A stretch of DNA of 44,835 nucleotides from NCBI GenBank assembly GCA_041946685.1, contig JBHGAV010000034.1, positions 1 through 44,835 of the forward strand, written 5' to 3'. This document shows, in pieces, positions 19,107-27,454 of the stretch. Both the position numbers and the translations under genes were made by a program. Source of the DNA: JBHGAV01 sp041946685 (GTDB lineage Bacteria > Acidobacteriota > Terriglobia > Bryobacterales > Bryobacteraceae). The notes beneath the pieces were generated by a model. The model had not been told where the DNA came from. It ran no database searches and saw only the letters and a program-made list of their open reading frames with translations. Position 1 is the first letter of the stretch. The number at the start of each line of letters is the position of its first letter.

Positions 19107-20750
19107 CTATCGCGCGATGCAGCGGTCGCCCGGCTGGGCGCGCTGCTGTGAGCTGTCAGATGCGGCTGCGTGGGGCTGGCACGCCGTGCGGTACGAACAT
19201 AACGCCGGCAGGTAGGTGTGCCACCATTCGGACGCGGACTCCTGGCTCCACTCCCGCACATCGCTGATCGACGCCAGCAGCCGGCTCAGGTCCTGCGCGG
19301 ACTGAGGCCTCTGTTCGGGTTTCTTGGCAAGGCAACGCAACACGATTTCATCGAGCTGTGCCGGCACGGGAACCTCGCTCCTTTGCGAAGGTGGAGTGGG
19401 AGGCTTCTGCACGTGCGCCATGGCCATGGCCGTCGCTGACTTCTCATCGAATACCGGCGCCCCAGTCAGCAGGTAGTATGCGACGCAGCCGAGAGCGTAA
19501 ATGTCGACGCGTCCGTCGATGTGTTCCTCACCCATGGCGACTTCAGGAGCCATGTAGGCAGGCGTGCCCGCCGTCACCCCCGTAGCGGTCAGGTGCAGGG
19601 TCTCGTTGCGTGAGACGTTCTTCACCAACCCGAAGTCGAGCACCTTCATGAAGTCGTATTCGATCCCGACTTTGCAGGCAAAGATGTTGGTGGGCTTGAT
19701 GTCACGGTGGATCAGCCCCTGCCTGTGCGCCTCCTCCAGAGACTCGCAGACCTGCCGCAGCATGTGAATGACGCGTGAAGCCGGCTGAGGGCCGAACTTC
19801 TCTACGAGTATCTGAAGGCTGATGCCGTCGAGCAGTTCCATCACATAGTAGAACGACCCATCCTCGGAAACCCCAAAGTCAAACAGGTACACAGTGTGGG
19901 GCGACTGGAGCGAGGCGATCGCCCGTGCTTCCCTCTCAAAGCGCTTGCGTGTGATTTCTGACTCGTAGCCGGGGTGCAGAATCATCAGATCGGCGCGAAT
20001 GACCTTTATGGCCGCATCGCGCGCCAACATGCGATGGCGTGCCCTCCAGACCTCTCCCATGCCGCCCCTGCCGATAAGAGAGACCAACTGATAGGAGCCG
20101 AGATCGCGGGCCCTCTGAACGGCCGTCTCCATCCGGGATATCCGCTTGGAGATCGCGTAGTTCACGAACGCCGTCAAGTACGGCAGGTAGATCCACATTA
20201 CCAGCCGATTTGCCGGAAGCGGGTCATAGCCCTGCAAGTGAAGATTCAACACGTAGGCGAGGGGCCAGGTGGAGGCTGAGACAAGGGCCGTCACCAACCT
20301 TACCCATGGCCGGTTGGGAATCAGCAGACCGACGACCGCTATCCAGAGCGCGACCTTGGGGGCGCCAAGCACCGGGTGGCTCGCCTGTAACGGCAAGGCC
20401 GTCTCAGAGAGACTGATCGCGGCCGCGACAACCACCTCAAATACGAGGCCAAGGTTCAGGATGACGAGAGGCGAGAGCAGGCGAAGATGTCGAACAACGT
20501 TGATGCCAAGTGCCAGCAGGATCACGAAGAGCCAGACCAAAGGAAGCACTGGCTCCCTCAGCAATTTGGCAGTCTCAGGCTGCAACCTCCCTTCCATGTA
20601 GCCCAAGAGCACAATCAGAATCGCGCAGGTCAGGCTAACCCACCGAAGGCGCAGGACGGCGTCTTCAACCACCTGGGGAGCCATCGTGGGCGTACGGCGA
20701 AGATCCGTCCGGGCTCTCCACGCGGCACTGGCGGGGACTACCTGCTGCAT
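19107..20750 (-). CDS. Membrane-anchored Ser/Thr protein kinase (kinase 1)
   Basis: This 547-residue protein has about six membrane segments in residues 37-200 and then a complete Hanks-type kinase domain. The glycine loop is GRGGMG at 227-232, the ATP lysine is Lys249 in AAIKV, and HRDIKPTN starts at 348 with catalytic Asp350. DFG is at 372-374 and APE at 401-403. The membrane part is N-terminal, unlike PknB with its C-terminal PASTA sensor, so it may sense a membrane signal. The C-terminal tail has WWHTYLP and SYR, shared with kinase 2. The ATG at 20750 is supported by GGGAG six bases upstream and lies one base after the tetR stop. The frame stays open upstream inside tetR. Confidence 0.93.
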   Translation of the reverse strand: MQQVVPASAAWRARTDLRRTPTMAPQVVEDAVLRLRWVSLTCAILIVLLGYMEGRLQPETAKLLREPVLPLVWLFVILLALGINVVRHLRLLSPLVILNLGLVFEVVVAAAISLSETALPLQASHPVLGAPKVALWIAVVGLLIPNRPWVRLVTALVSASTWPLAYVLNLHLQGYDPLPANRLVMWIYLPYLTAFVNYAISKRISRMETAVQRARDLGSYQLVSLIGRGGMGEVWRARHRMLARDAAIKVIRADLMILHPGYESEITRKRFEREARAIASLQSPHTVYLFDFGVSEDGSFYYVMELLDGISLQILVEKFGPQPASRVIHMLRQVCESLEEAHRQGLIHRDIKPTNIFACKVGIEYDFMKVLDFGLVKNVSRNETLHLTATGVTAGTPAYMAPEVAMGEEHIDGRVDIYALGCVAYYLLTGAPVFDEKSATAMAMAHVQKPPTPPSQRSEVPVPAQLDEIVLRCLAKKPEQRPQSAQDLSRLLASISDVREWSQESASEWWHTYLPALCSYRTACQPHAAASDSSQQRAQPGDRCIAR

Positions 20751-20751
20751 G

Positions 20752-21444
20752 TCAATCTCCCGCCCACCGGTTCTGCAAAGAACGTTCGAGGACCGCCGAT
20801 GCGGCCTGTGCGATCCCGGCGGCAAACTGACGCGCCAGCAATCGGGCGCTCTCCGCGCTGTGTCGAAACGCGGAAAGCCAGAAGCCATAGGCCAAACAGG
20901 CGTTGACGATGTAAGGGACCACGTGGACCGAGAGAACAGATCGCAATGGGCTATCGGGCAACCGTCTTGCGAGCTCTCGCTTCCAGAGGACCTGGACGAG
21001 GCCGATTTCGTTACGGTACAGGTCGGCGGCGTATTCGGGAGCCTCCAGAAGCGCCCAGTTTGTCAATACGGCGTTACCGGGTCCGGAAGCGCAGACTGCC
21101 ACTGTTGACTCCGCCATACCCTCAATGCAGTCTACGTACCTCTCGCGAGCAATCGCTTCCAGACGGGCGGCGAGTGTGCGGAGGCGCGCTTCGATGTTCG
21201 CTTCGACGGCCTCCCTGAACAGGCACTCTTTGCTGCCGAAGTGCGCGTAAACAACCGGCTTCGCAACTCCCGCAGCTTTGGCAAGCGCGACCGTCGAAGT
21301 CCCATGCAGTCCGGTTATGGCAAACTGCGCTGAAGCCGCTTGAAGCACCTGCGCTCGGCGGACTGCCGGATCCAGGCGCTTGGCTCGGCGCCGAGGGGGA
21401 GCGGCGCATTCATCATGAACCACCAACAGCGCCCGTCTTTTCAT
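20752..21444 (-). CDS. TetR/AcrR-family transcriptional repressor
   Basis: This 230-residue protein (from ATG 21444) has an N-terminal TetR helix-turn-helix at about 27-73 (ILxAASAQFAITGLHGTST and then VALAKAAGVAKPVVYAHFGS), followed by a mostly helical ligand-binding part. It is divergent from the RND efflux operon across about 200 bases that contain palindromes, which is the usual arrangement for a repressor of a drug pump. An alternative TTG start at 21483 would add 13 residues without family likeness. No good ribosome binding site is seen at 21444. Its stop is one base from the start of kinase 1, so repressor and kinase are probably one transcript. Confidence 0.92.
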   Translation of the reverse strand: MKRRALLVVHDECAAPPRRRAKRLDPAVRRAQVLQAASAQFAITGLHGTSTVALAKAAGVAKPVVYAHFGSKECLFREAVEANIEARLRTLAARLEAIARERYVDCIEGMAESTVAVCASGPGNAVLTNWALLEAPEYAADLYRNEIGLVQVLWKRELARRLPDSPLRSVLSVHVVPYIVNACLAYGFWLSAFRHSAESARLLARQFAAGIAQAASAVLERSLQNRWAGD

Positions 21445-21487
21445 GACAGTTTTCTGTGTCGGGCACGCCCATCTCCACCGCAAGTGC

Positions 21488-21502
21488 TTGACTTCAGGTC
21501 AA
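21488..21502. promoter_or_regulatory. Palindrome TTGAC-N5-GTCAA, candidate TetR operator
   Basis: TTGACTTCAGGTCAA is a 5-5-5 inverted repeat in the tetR/efflux intergenic region, 44 bases upstream of tetR and 145 bases upstream of the adaptor gene. Position and symmetry fit a repressor site. It also contains TTGAC on both strands, which could serve as a -35 element, but no good -10 was found at normal spacing. Confidence 0.45.
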
Positions 21503-21504
21503 AC

Positions 21505-21556
21505 CGATGCCGAAGTTCGGCACATGCCATCGGCATTTGCCGAACAGCATCGGCAC
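21505..21556. promoter_or_regulatory. Nested inverted and direct repeats around GCCGAA-G-TTCGGC
   Basis: GCCGAAGTTCGGC (21509-21521) is a perfect 6-1-6 palindrome. It is flanked by CGATGCC on the left and CATCGGCA twice on the right, so several half sites recur in direct and inverted order. This density of symmetry in a divergent promoter region suggests binding sites for the TetR protein or another dimeric regulator. Confidence 0.4.
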
Positions 21557-21605
21557 TGGCCCGACTGAGTCCCCGAAATCCATTCATTTGTAAGAGGAAG
21601 TCATT

Positions 21606-21620
21606 CGGGCATCGGGTTGC
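21606..21620 (+). promoter_or_regulatory. Possible sigma-54 (-24/-12) promoter before the efflux operon
   Basis: GG at 21607-21608 is followed after ten bases by GC at 21619-21620, with TTGC at 21617-21620. This keeps the invariant GG-N10-GC core of a sigma-54 promoter and would start transcription about 15 bases before the adaptor ATG. The -24 half lacks the full TGGCAC. In GC-rich DNA such a match can occur by chance. The sigma-54 activator encoded at the end of the operon makes it worth noting. Confidence 0.25.
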
Positions 21621-21646
21621 CTTCCCCAGCGTGAGAATAGTCACCT

Positions 21647-22873
21647 ATGTCAATTCCCAGCAATAGAGCATTCATTGTGCGGACGAAGTACCTCGCCGGC
21701 ATTTGTCTGGCAGCGGCAGGCCTGCTTGCGATCGGCTGCAAGAAGACGGCGGGTGGACCCCCGCCGGCGGCGGCCCCCCCCGCTGTGGGGATCGTCACAG
21801 TCGCCCCACAGCGGGTCGTGCTTACTACGGAACTGCCTGGGCGGACTTCCGCCTACCTTGTCGCCGAAATCCGTCCGCAGGTGAGCGGTCTGATCCAAAG
21901 CCGCCTGTTTCAGGAGGGCAGCAACGTCAAGGGGGGCGACCTGCTCTACCAGATCGATCCGGCGCCATTCGAGGCCGCGCTGAATCAGGCCAAAGCCGCG
22001 CTCACCACTGCGCAGGCGGAGTTGGTCACGGCTGAGGCCAACCTCCCCGCGATCCGCTCCCGTGAGATGCGCCTAAAGGAACTTGTGGCCATCCGAGCAG
22101 TCGCAGAGCAAACCTACGACGACGCAAGCGCGGCGCTGAGGCAGGCCGAGGCCAACCTAACGGCGCGAAGAACTGCCGTCGAGATCAGCCGTGCGGCTGT
22201 GGAAAGCGCCCGCATCAACCTTTCTTACACCCCCATACGGGCGCCCATCACCGGCCGCATCGGCATTTCCAATGTGACGGTGGGCGCCATGGCGACCGCT
22301 TACCAACCCACGCCCATGGCCGTCATCCAGCAACTCGACCCCATTTACGTGGATGTGGTTCAGGCCAACGTGGATGTGCTGCGCCTGCGCAGCCGGTCGG
22401 CAAGCGGTCAACTCCGGCGGAGCGGCATTGTTCAGAACAACGTCAAGCTGTTGCTGGAAGACGGCGCGCCTTACCCTCTCAGGGGCGCGCTTCAGTTCCG
22501 GGACGTGACCGTAGATCCAACCACGGGGTCGGTCAAACTGCGCATGGTTTTCCCCAATCCCAACCAGGTCCTTCTTCCCGGCATGTTCGTGCGGGCAGTC
22601 GTGGAAGAGGGTGTCAATGAAAAGGCCATTCTCGCCCCGCAGCAGGGTGTCACTCGCGATAGGAGGGGCAATCCCGTCGCCTGGGTTGTAGGAAAGGACG
22701 AAAAGGTCGAGCAGCGCTCTCTCGAACTGGACCGTGTCATCGGTGATAAATGGCTGGTGACCAGCGGCCTTGCTTCAGGCGACCGGCTGATCGTGGAGGG
22801 CCTCCAGAAGGTTCGGCCCGGTGTTCAGGTGCGTGCGGTCGCATTTGCGGGTGATGCAGAAGGAGGCAATTGA
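21647..22873 (+). CDS. RND efflux periplasmic adaptor (AcrA/MexA type)
   Basis: This 408-residue membrane-fusion protein has a lipoprotein signal (LLAIGCKK), so it is anchored by lipidation in the inner membrane. The lipoyl half motifs (IRPQVSGLIQSRLFQEGSNV and later IRAPITGRIGISNVTVGAM) flank an alpha-hairpin of alanine-rich coiled coil at about 100-185, and beta-barrel and membrane-proximal domains follow. It links the RND pump to the outer-membrane channel. The ATG has only a weak ribosome binding site. The stop overlaps the pump start as TGATG. Confidence 0.95.
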   Translation: MSIPSNRAFIVRTKYLAGICLAAAGLLAIGCKKTAGGPPPAAAPPAVGIVTVAPQRVVLTTELPGRTSAYLVAEIRPQVSGLIQSRLFQEGSNVKGGDLLYQIDPAPFEAALNQAKAALTTAQAELVTAEANLPAIRSREMRLKELVAIRAVAEQTYDDASAALRQAEANLTARRTAVEISRAAVESARINLSYTPIRAPITGRIGISNVTVGAMATAYQPTPMAVIQQLDPIYVDVVQANVDVLRLRSRSASGQLRRSGIVQNNVKLLLEDGAPYPLRGALQFRDVTVDPTTGSVKLRMVFPNPNQVLLPGMFVRAVVEEGVNEKAILAPQQGVTRDRRGNPVAWVVGKDEKVEQRSLELDRVIGDKWLVTSGLASGDRLIVEGLQKVRPGVQVRAVAFAGDAEGGN

Positions 22874-25800
22874 TGCTGTCCAGATTCTTCCTCGACCGGC
22901 CGGTCTTTGCCTGGGTCATTGCCATTGCCATGATGGTGGGCGGCGGCTTGGCCATCTACAATCTGCCTGTCTCCCAATACCCCAACATCGCCCCACCGTC
23001 CATCCGAATCAGCGCGATTTACCCCGGTGCGACGGCCAAGACGGTGGAGGACACCGTGGTCCAGATCATCGAGCAGAACATGACGGGGCTGGACCGCATG
23101 CTCTATATGTCTGCGACCAGCGATTCGTCCGGCAGTGGCACCGTGGAACTGACCTTTGCCCCCGGTACGGACCCGGACTTGGCTTGGGCCAAGGTTCAGA
23201 ACAAGCTCCAATTGGCGTTGCCCTCGCTGCCCGAAGTCGTGCAGCAGCGCGGTCTCACAGTCAGCAAATCAACTCGCAACTACTTGATCATCGTCGGTCT
23301 TACCAGCACCGAAGGTTCGACGCTGGACCATTACGATCTGATGGATTACGTCGTCTCGCAAGTTCAGCCGTCCGTGGCGCGCGTGCCGGGCGTCGGCGAG
23401 GCAGAGGCACTGGGTGGACAATACGCCATGCGGGTTTGGATGGACCCCAACAAGCTTACTCAGTTCAACATGACGTCAAGTGACATCATCGCGGCGATCC
23501 GCACCCACAACGTGCAGGTCTCGGCGGGACAGTTCGGCGGAGCGCCGGCGCTCCCTGGCCAGCGGCTGAATGCCTCCATCCTGGTCCAATCGCTCTTGCA
23601 GACACCCGAGGAATTTGGCTCCATACCGCTGCGTAACAATCCGGACGGATCGATTGTCCGCGTCCGGGACGTCGCTCGCACCGAACTGGGTAGCGAAATG
23701 TACGACATGAAAGTCATCTACAATGGGAGGCCGGCGGCCGCGCTCGCCATCCGCCAGGAACCGGGCGCCAACGCGCTGGACACCGCCGCTGGCGTGAAGG
23801 CCAGGATGCAGGAGCTGTCCAAGTACTTCCCCCCCGGCATGCAGGTCGTCTATCCGTACGACACGACACCCTTCGTCAGAGTCGCCATCGGGGAAGTGGT
23901 GAAGACCCTTATCGAGGCCGTCATTCTGGTCTTCCTGGTCATGTACCTGTTCCTCGGCAATCTTCGGGCGACCATGGTGCCGACAATTGCCGTGCCGGTG
24001 GTGATCCTGGGCACCTTCGGGGTGCTCGGCGTGCTCGGGTTCTCCATCAACATGTTGACCATGTTCGCCATGGTCCTGGCTATCGGACTGCTAGTGGACG
24101 ACGCAATCGTCGTGGTGGAGAACGTCGAGCGAGTCATGAGCGAGGAGGGACTCCCACCGCGCGAGGCGGTTCGGAAATCGATGGATGAGATCACCGGAGC
24201 CCTGGTGGGCATCGGTTTTGTTCTTTCGGCGGTTTTCGCTCCCATGATCTTCTTCTCCGGCTCGACAGGCATCATCTACCGCCAGTTCTCCGCAACGGTG
24301 ATTGCATCGATGCTGCTTTCGGTCGTCGTTGCCCTGATCCTGACACCGGTGCTCTGTGCCAACCTCCTGAAGCCCGTGGAGAAGGGACACGAAGCGGCCG
24401 AGAGCGGATTCCGCCTTCTCCGTCCGTTCTTTCTGGCCTTTGACCACGCGTTTTACTACCTGCGCGACAGATACAGGACCGTCGTCCAGTGGATCCTCGG
24501 ATGGGGCAAGTTCCCCGCCCTGGCCGCCTTTGTACTGATCGTGGTGGCGATGGGTTACCAGTATCAGCGGATGCCGACTGCGTACCTGCCCGACGAGGAC
24601 CAGGGCATGCTGCTGTCGATGGTGCAGTTGCCTCCCGGCTCGACGAAGGAACAGACCGACGCGGTCCTGGAAACGGTGGGACGTCATTTCTCCGAGGACC
24701 AGAAGGAGGCTGTGGAATCCTGTATGTACGTCTCCGGCTTTAGTTTTTCAGGCCGGGGACAGAACCAGGGAATGGCGTTCATCAAGCTGCGGGATTGGGA
24801 TCTGCGCAACCGGCTTGATCTCCGCGCAGAAGCGGTGGCGCAAAAGGCTAACATCGCGTTTACCGGTTTGCGGAACGCCGTGGCTTACGTCTTTGCTCCG
24901 CCGGCCATCACCGAATTGGGCACCTCAACGGGTTTCGACTTTATGCTCCAGGATCGAGGCGGCCTGGGTCATGAGGCCCTGATGCAGGCCCGCAGTCAAG
25001 TCCTGGCCATGGCTGCCCAGGACCCGAGACTGGTCCGGGTTCGTCCCAACGGCCTGGACGATGTGTCCGAATACCACAGCGACGTGGATTGGGAGAAGGC
25101 GGGCACTTGGGGCGTACCTCTTTCCAACATCCACGAGACAATCTCGGCTTCCTTCGGCAGCGCTTACGTGAACAACTTCATCCAGGGCGGGCGGGTCAAG
25201 CGCGTGTACGTTCAAGCCGACGCCCCCTACCGGATGCTCCCGAGTGATCTGAAGCGTCTCTACGTCCGCAACGGTAAGGGTGAGATGGTGCCATACTCGG
25301 CTCTGACATCAGATCGCTGGGTCTACGATTCGCCCCGCCTTGAACGGTTCAACAGCTTTCCTGCTTTGAACTTCCTCGGGGAGCCTGCTCCCGGCAGAAG
25401 CTCTGGAGAAGCAATGCAAGCCATGGAGGAGATCGTCGCGAAACTGCCCCGTGGCACTGGCTACGACTGGACGGGAATCTCCTACCAGGAACGCGCATCC
25501 CAATCACAGACCGGGCTTCTTTACTCATTCTCGATCCTGGTCATCTTCCTGGTGCTGGCGGCGCTCTATGAAAGTTGGAGTGTTCCCATCTCCATCATGC
25601 TAGCCCTTCCCCTGGGAATCATCGGCGGCGTGCTGGCGTCCTCTTACAGAAATCTGCCAAACGACGTCTACTTTCAGATCGGACTGCTGACAGTCCTGGG
25701 GTTGACCACTAAGAACGCCATCCTGATTGTTCAGTTCGCCAAGATTCGAGTGGAGCAGGGAGCTGGCTTGATCGAGGCCACCCTTGAGGCGGCCAAGCTC

Positions 25801-26040
25801 CGGCTTCGCCCCATCGTCATGACGTCCCTGGCGTTCGGATTCGGTGTGCTGCCGTTGGCAATCGCCAGTGGCGCGGGGGCTGGAGCGCAGCAGGCGATCG
25901 GCACCAGCGTTCTGGGAGGAATGATCACCGCCACCTTCTTGGCGATCTTCTTCATTCCGCTGTTTTACGTCTTGATCGTGCGGCTGTTCACCAGAAGAAA
26001 GGGCCGCGATACTGAGCCGATCCCGGCAGAGGGACGATGA
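22873..26040 (+). CDS. RND multidrug efflux pump, HAE-1 type (AcrB/MexB-like)
   Basis: This 1055-residue inner-membrane proton/drug antiporter has the normal length and two-fold repeated layout. The proton-relay aspartates are in LLVDDAIVVVENVERVMSEE, and the TM10 lysine is in GLTTKNAILIVQF. The N-terminus FFLDRPVFAWVIAIAMMVGG is typical of HAE-1. The start is the ATG at 22873, with AGGAGG six bases upstream, rather than the TTG just before it. It is coupled to the adaptor by a one-base overlap and followed one base later by the channel gene. Substrates are probably hydrophobic drugs, solvents or plant compounds. Confidence 0.97.
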   Translation: MLSRFFLDRPVFAWVIAIAMMVGGGLAIYNLPVSQYPNIAPPSIRISAIYPGATAKTVEDTVVQIIEQNMTGLDRMLYMSATSDSSGSGTVELTFAPGTDPDLAWAKVQNKLQLALPSLPEVVQQRGLTVSKSTRNYLIIVGLTSTEGSTLDHYDLMDYVVSQVQPSVARVPGVGEAEALGGQYAMRVWMDPNKLTQFNMTSSDIIAAIRTHNVQVSAGQFGGAPALPGQRLNASILVQSLLQTPEEFGSIPLRNNPDGSIVRVRDVARTELGSEMYDMKVIYNGRPAAALAIRQEPGANALDTAAGVKARMQELSKYFPPGMQVVYPYDTTPFVRVAIGEVVKTLIEAVILVFLVMYLFLGNLRATMVPTIAVPVVILGTFGVLGVLGFSINMLTMFAMVLAIGLLVDDAIVVVENVERVMSEEGLPPREAVRKSMDEITGALVGIGFVLSAVFAPMIFFSGSTGIIYRQFSATVIASMLLSVVVALILTPVLCANLLKPVEKGHEAAESGFRLLRPFFLAFDHAFYYLRDRYRTVVQWILGWGKFPALAAFVLIVVAMGYQYQRMPTAYLPDEDQGMLLSMVQLPPGSTKEQTDAVLETVGRHFSEDQKEAVESCMYVSGFSFSGRGQNQGMAFIKLRDWDLRNRLDLRAEAVAQKANIAFTGLRNAVAYVFAPPAITELGTSTGFDFMLQDRGGLGHEALMQARSQVLAMAAQDPRLVRVRPNGLDDVSEYHSDVDWEKAGTWGVPLSNIHETISASFGSAYVNNFIQGGRVKRVYVQADAPYRMLPSDLKRLYVRNGKGEMVPYSALTSDRWVYDSPRLERFNSFPALNFLGEPAPGRSSGEAMQAMEEIVAKLPRGTGYDWTGISYQERASQSQTGLLYSFSILVIFLVLAALYESWSVPISIMLALPLGIIGGVLASSYRNLPNDVYFQIGLLTVLGLTTKNAILIVQFAKIRVEQGAGLIEATLEAAKLRLRPIVMTSLAFGFGVLPLAIASGAGAGAQQAIGTSVLGGMITATFLAIFFIPLFYVLIVRLFTRRKGRDTEPIPAEGR

Positions 26041-26041
26041 C

Positions 26042-27439
26042 ATGAAACACGAATTGCTCCTATTGGGAATGGCCGTTTGCCTTGGCGGATGCGTACGCCC
26101 AGCAGCGTATCAGCCCCCGCTGCCGCCGGTTCCCAGCGCCTGGCCGGAGAGCGCGGCCAGTCAGACCGTGGGACAGGATATACCTGAGGCCGTCAATCTG
26201 AAGTGGCAGGACTTTTTCAGCGACCAGCGGCTCCAATCCGTGATCGAGCTGGCTCTGGCTAATAACCGGGACCTGCGGATGGCGGCGCTCAACATCGAGA
26301 AGGTCCAGGCTCTCTACCAGATCCAACGCGCCGAGCAGTATCCCACAGTAGGTGCGGCCCTCAGTGGAGAGGGCTACCGCGTTCCGGCGAACCTGTCGTC
26401 CAACCAGAAGCCGTACACGGTGAGCCAGTACACCGCAAGCCCGGCTTCTGTCTCCTGGGAACTGGATCTGTTCGGGCGGGTCCGCAGCATGAAGACCACA
26501 GCCCTGGAACAATACCTGGCGACTCGGCAGGCCCGCTCGGCGGCGCAGATCGCACTGGTCGGGGCGGTGGCAAACAGTTATCTTGCTTTGGCCGGCGACC
26601 GGGAGAACCTGCGCTTGGCCCAGGCGACGCTGAATACACAGCAGGCTTCCTACGACTTGATATTGCGCACGCGGGATGCGGGCATGGCGTCCGACCTCGA
26701 CCTTCGCCAGGCGCAAAGCCAGGTGGAGGCCGCGCGTGTGGACATCGCCCGGTACTCGGGCTTGGTTTCCCTCGACGAGAACACGCTCCATCTCCTGGTG
26801 GGTGCGCCCGTGCCCGCCAACTTGCTGCCGAGCGAACTTGGTTCCGGCAGCGGCCTAAAGGACATCGCCGCCGGAGTGCCCTCCGAGGTACTGCTGCGCC
26901 GTCCCGACATCCTCATGGCCGAACACCAGTTGCAGGCCGCCTACGCCAACATCGGGGTGGCCCGTGCGGCGTTCTTTCCGCGGATTTCCCTGACTGGCGG
27001 CGTCGGATTCGTGAGCAGCGAGTTGCAGAACCTGTTCACGTACAACACCAGAACCTGGACTTTTGCACCGCAGGCGACCTTGCCCATTTTCGACTCGGGG
27101 GCAAGGAAAGCTAACTACAAAGCCGCCCAGGTGGACCGGGATCTCGCAGTCGCTGAATACGAGAAGGCCATCCAATCGGCCTTCCGGGAAGTGAGCGACT
27201 CTCTGAGCCTGCGGGCCAGACTGATGGAACAGCAAGAAGCCCAGCAAGCCCTCGTGAACACCCTTGAGGAAACCTACCGGCTCTCGGAGGCGCGCTACAA
27301 GAGCGGGATCGACAGCTACTTGAGCGTCCTGGTTGCACAACGTTCGCTCTACGGCGCCCAGCAAGGCTTGGTAAGCTTGCGGTTGGCTCGTCTGAGCAAT
27401 CTCGTTACCCTGTACAAGGTGTTGGGTGGAGGGGCGTGA
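26042..27439 (+). CDS. Outer-membrane efflux lipoprotein (OprM/NodT family)
   Basis: This 465-residue TolC-like channel has a lipoprotein signal ending LGGC-V at residue 17-18. Two repeated outer-membrane-efflux regions follow. WELDLFGRVRSMKTTALEQY is the typical first-repeat motif, and RRPDILMAEHQLQAAYANIG with FFPRISLTGGVGF are second-repeat motifs. It completes the tripartite pump with the adaptor and RND protein. It starts one base after the pump stop and is followed 15 bases later by the regulator gene. Confidence 0.96.
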   Translation: MKHELLLLGMAVCLGGCVRPAAYQPPLPPVPSAWPESAASQTVGQDIPEAVNLKWQDFFSDQRLQSVIELALANNRDLRMAALNIEKVQALYQIQRAEQYPTVGAALSGEGYRVPANLSSNQKPYTVSQYTASPASVSWELDLFGRVRSMKTTALEQYLATRQARSAAQIALVGAVANSYLALAGDRENLRLAQATLNTQQASYDLILRTRDAGMASDLDLRQAQSQVEAARVDIARYSGLVSLDENTLHLLVGAPVPANLLPSELGSGSGLKDIAAGVPSEVLLRRPDILMAEHQLQAAYANIGVARAAFFPRISLTGGVGFVSSELQNLFTYNTRTWTFAPQATLPIFDSGARKANYKAAQVDRDLAVAEYEKAIQSAFREVSDSLSLRARLMEQQEAQQALVNTLEETYRLSEARYKSGIDSYLSVLVAQRSLYGAQQGLVSLRLARLSNLVTLYKVLGGGA

Positions 27440-27454
27440 TGGGCGCGTTCGGGC

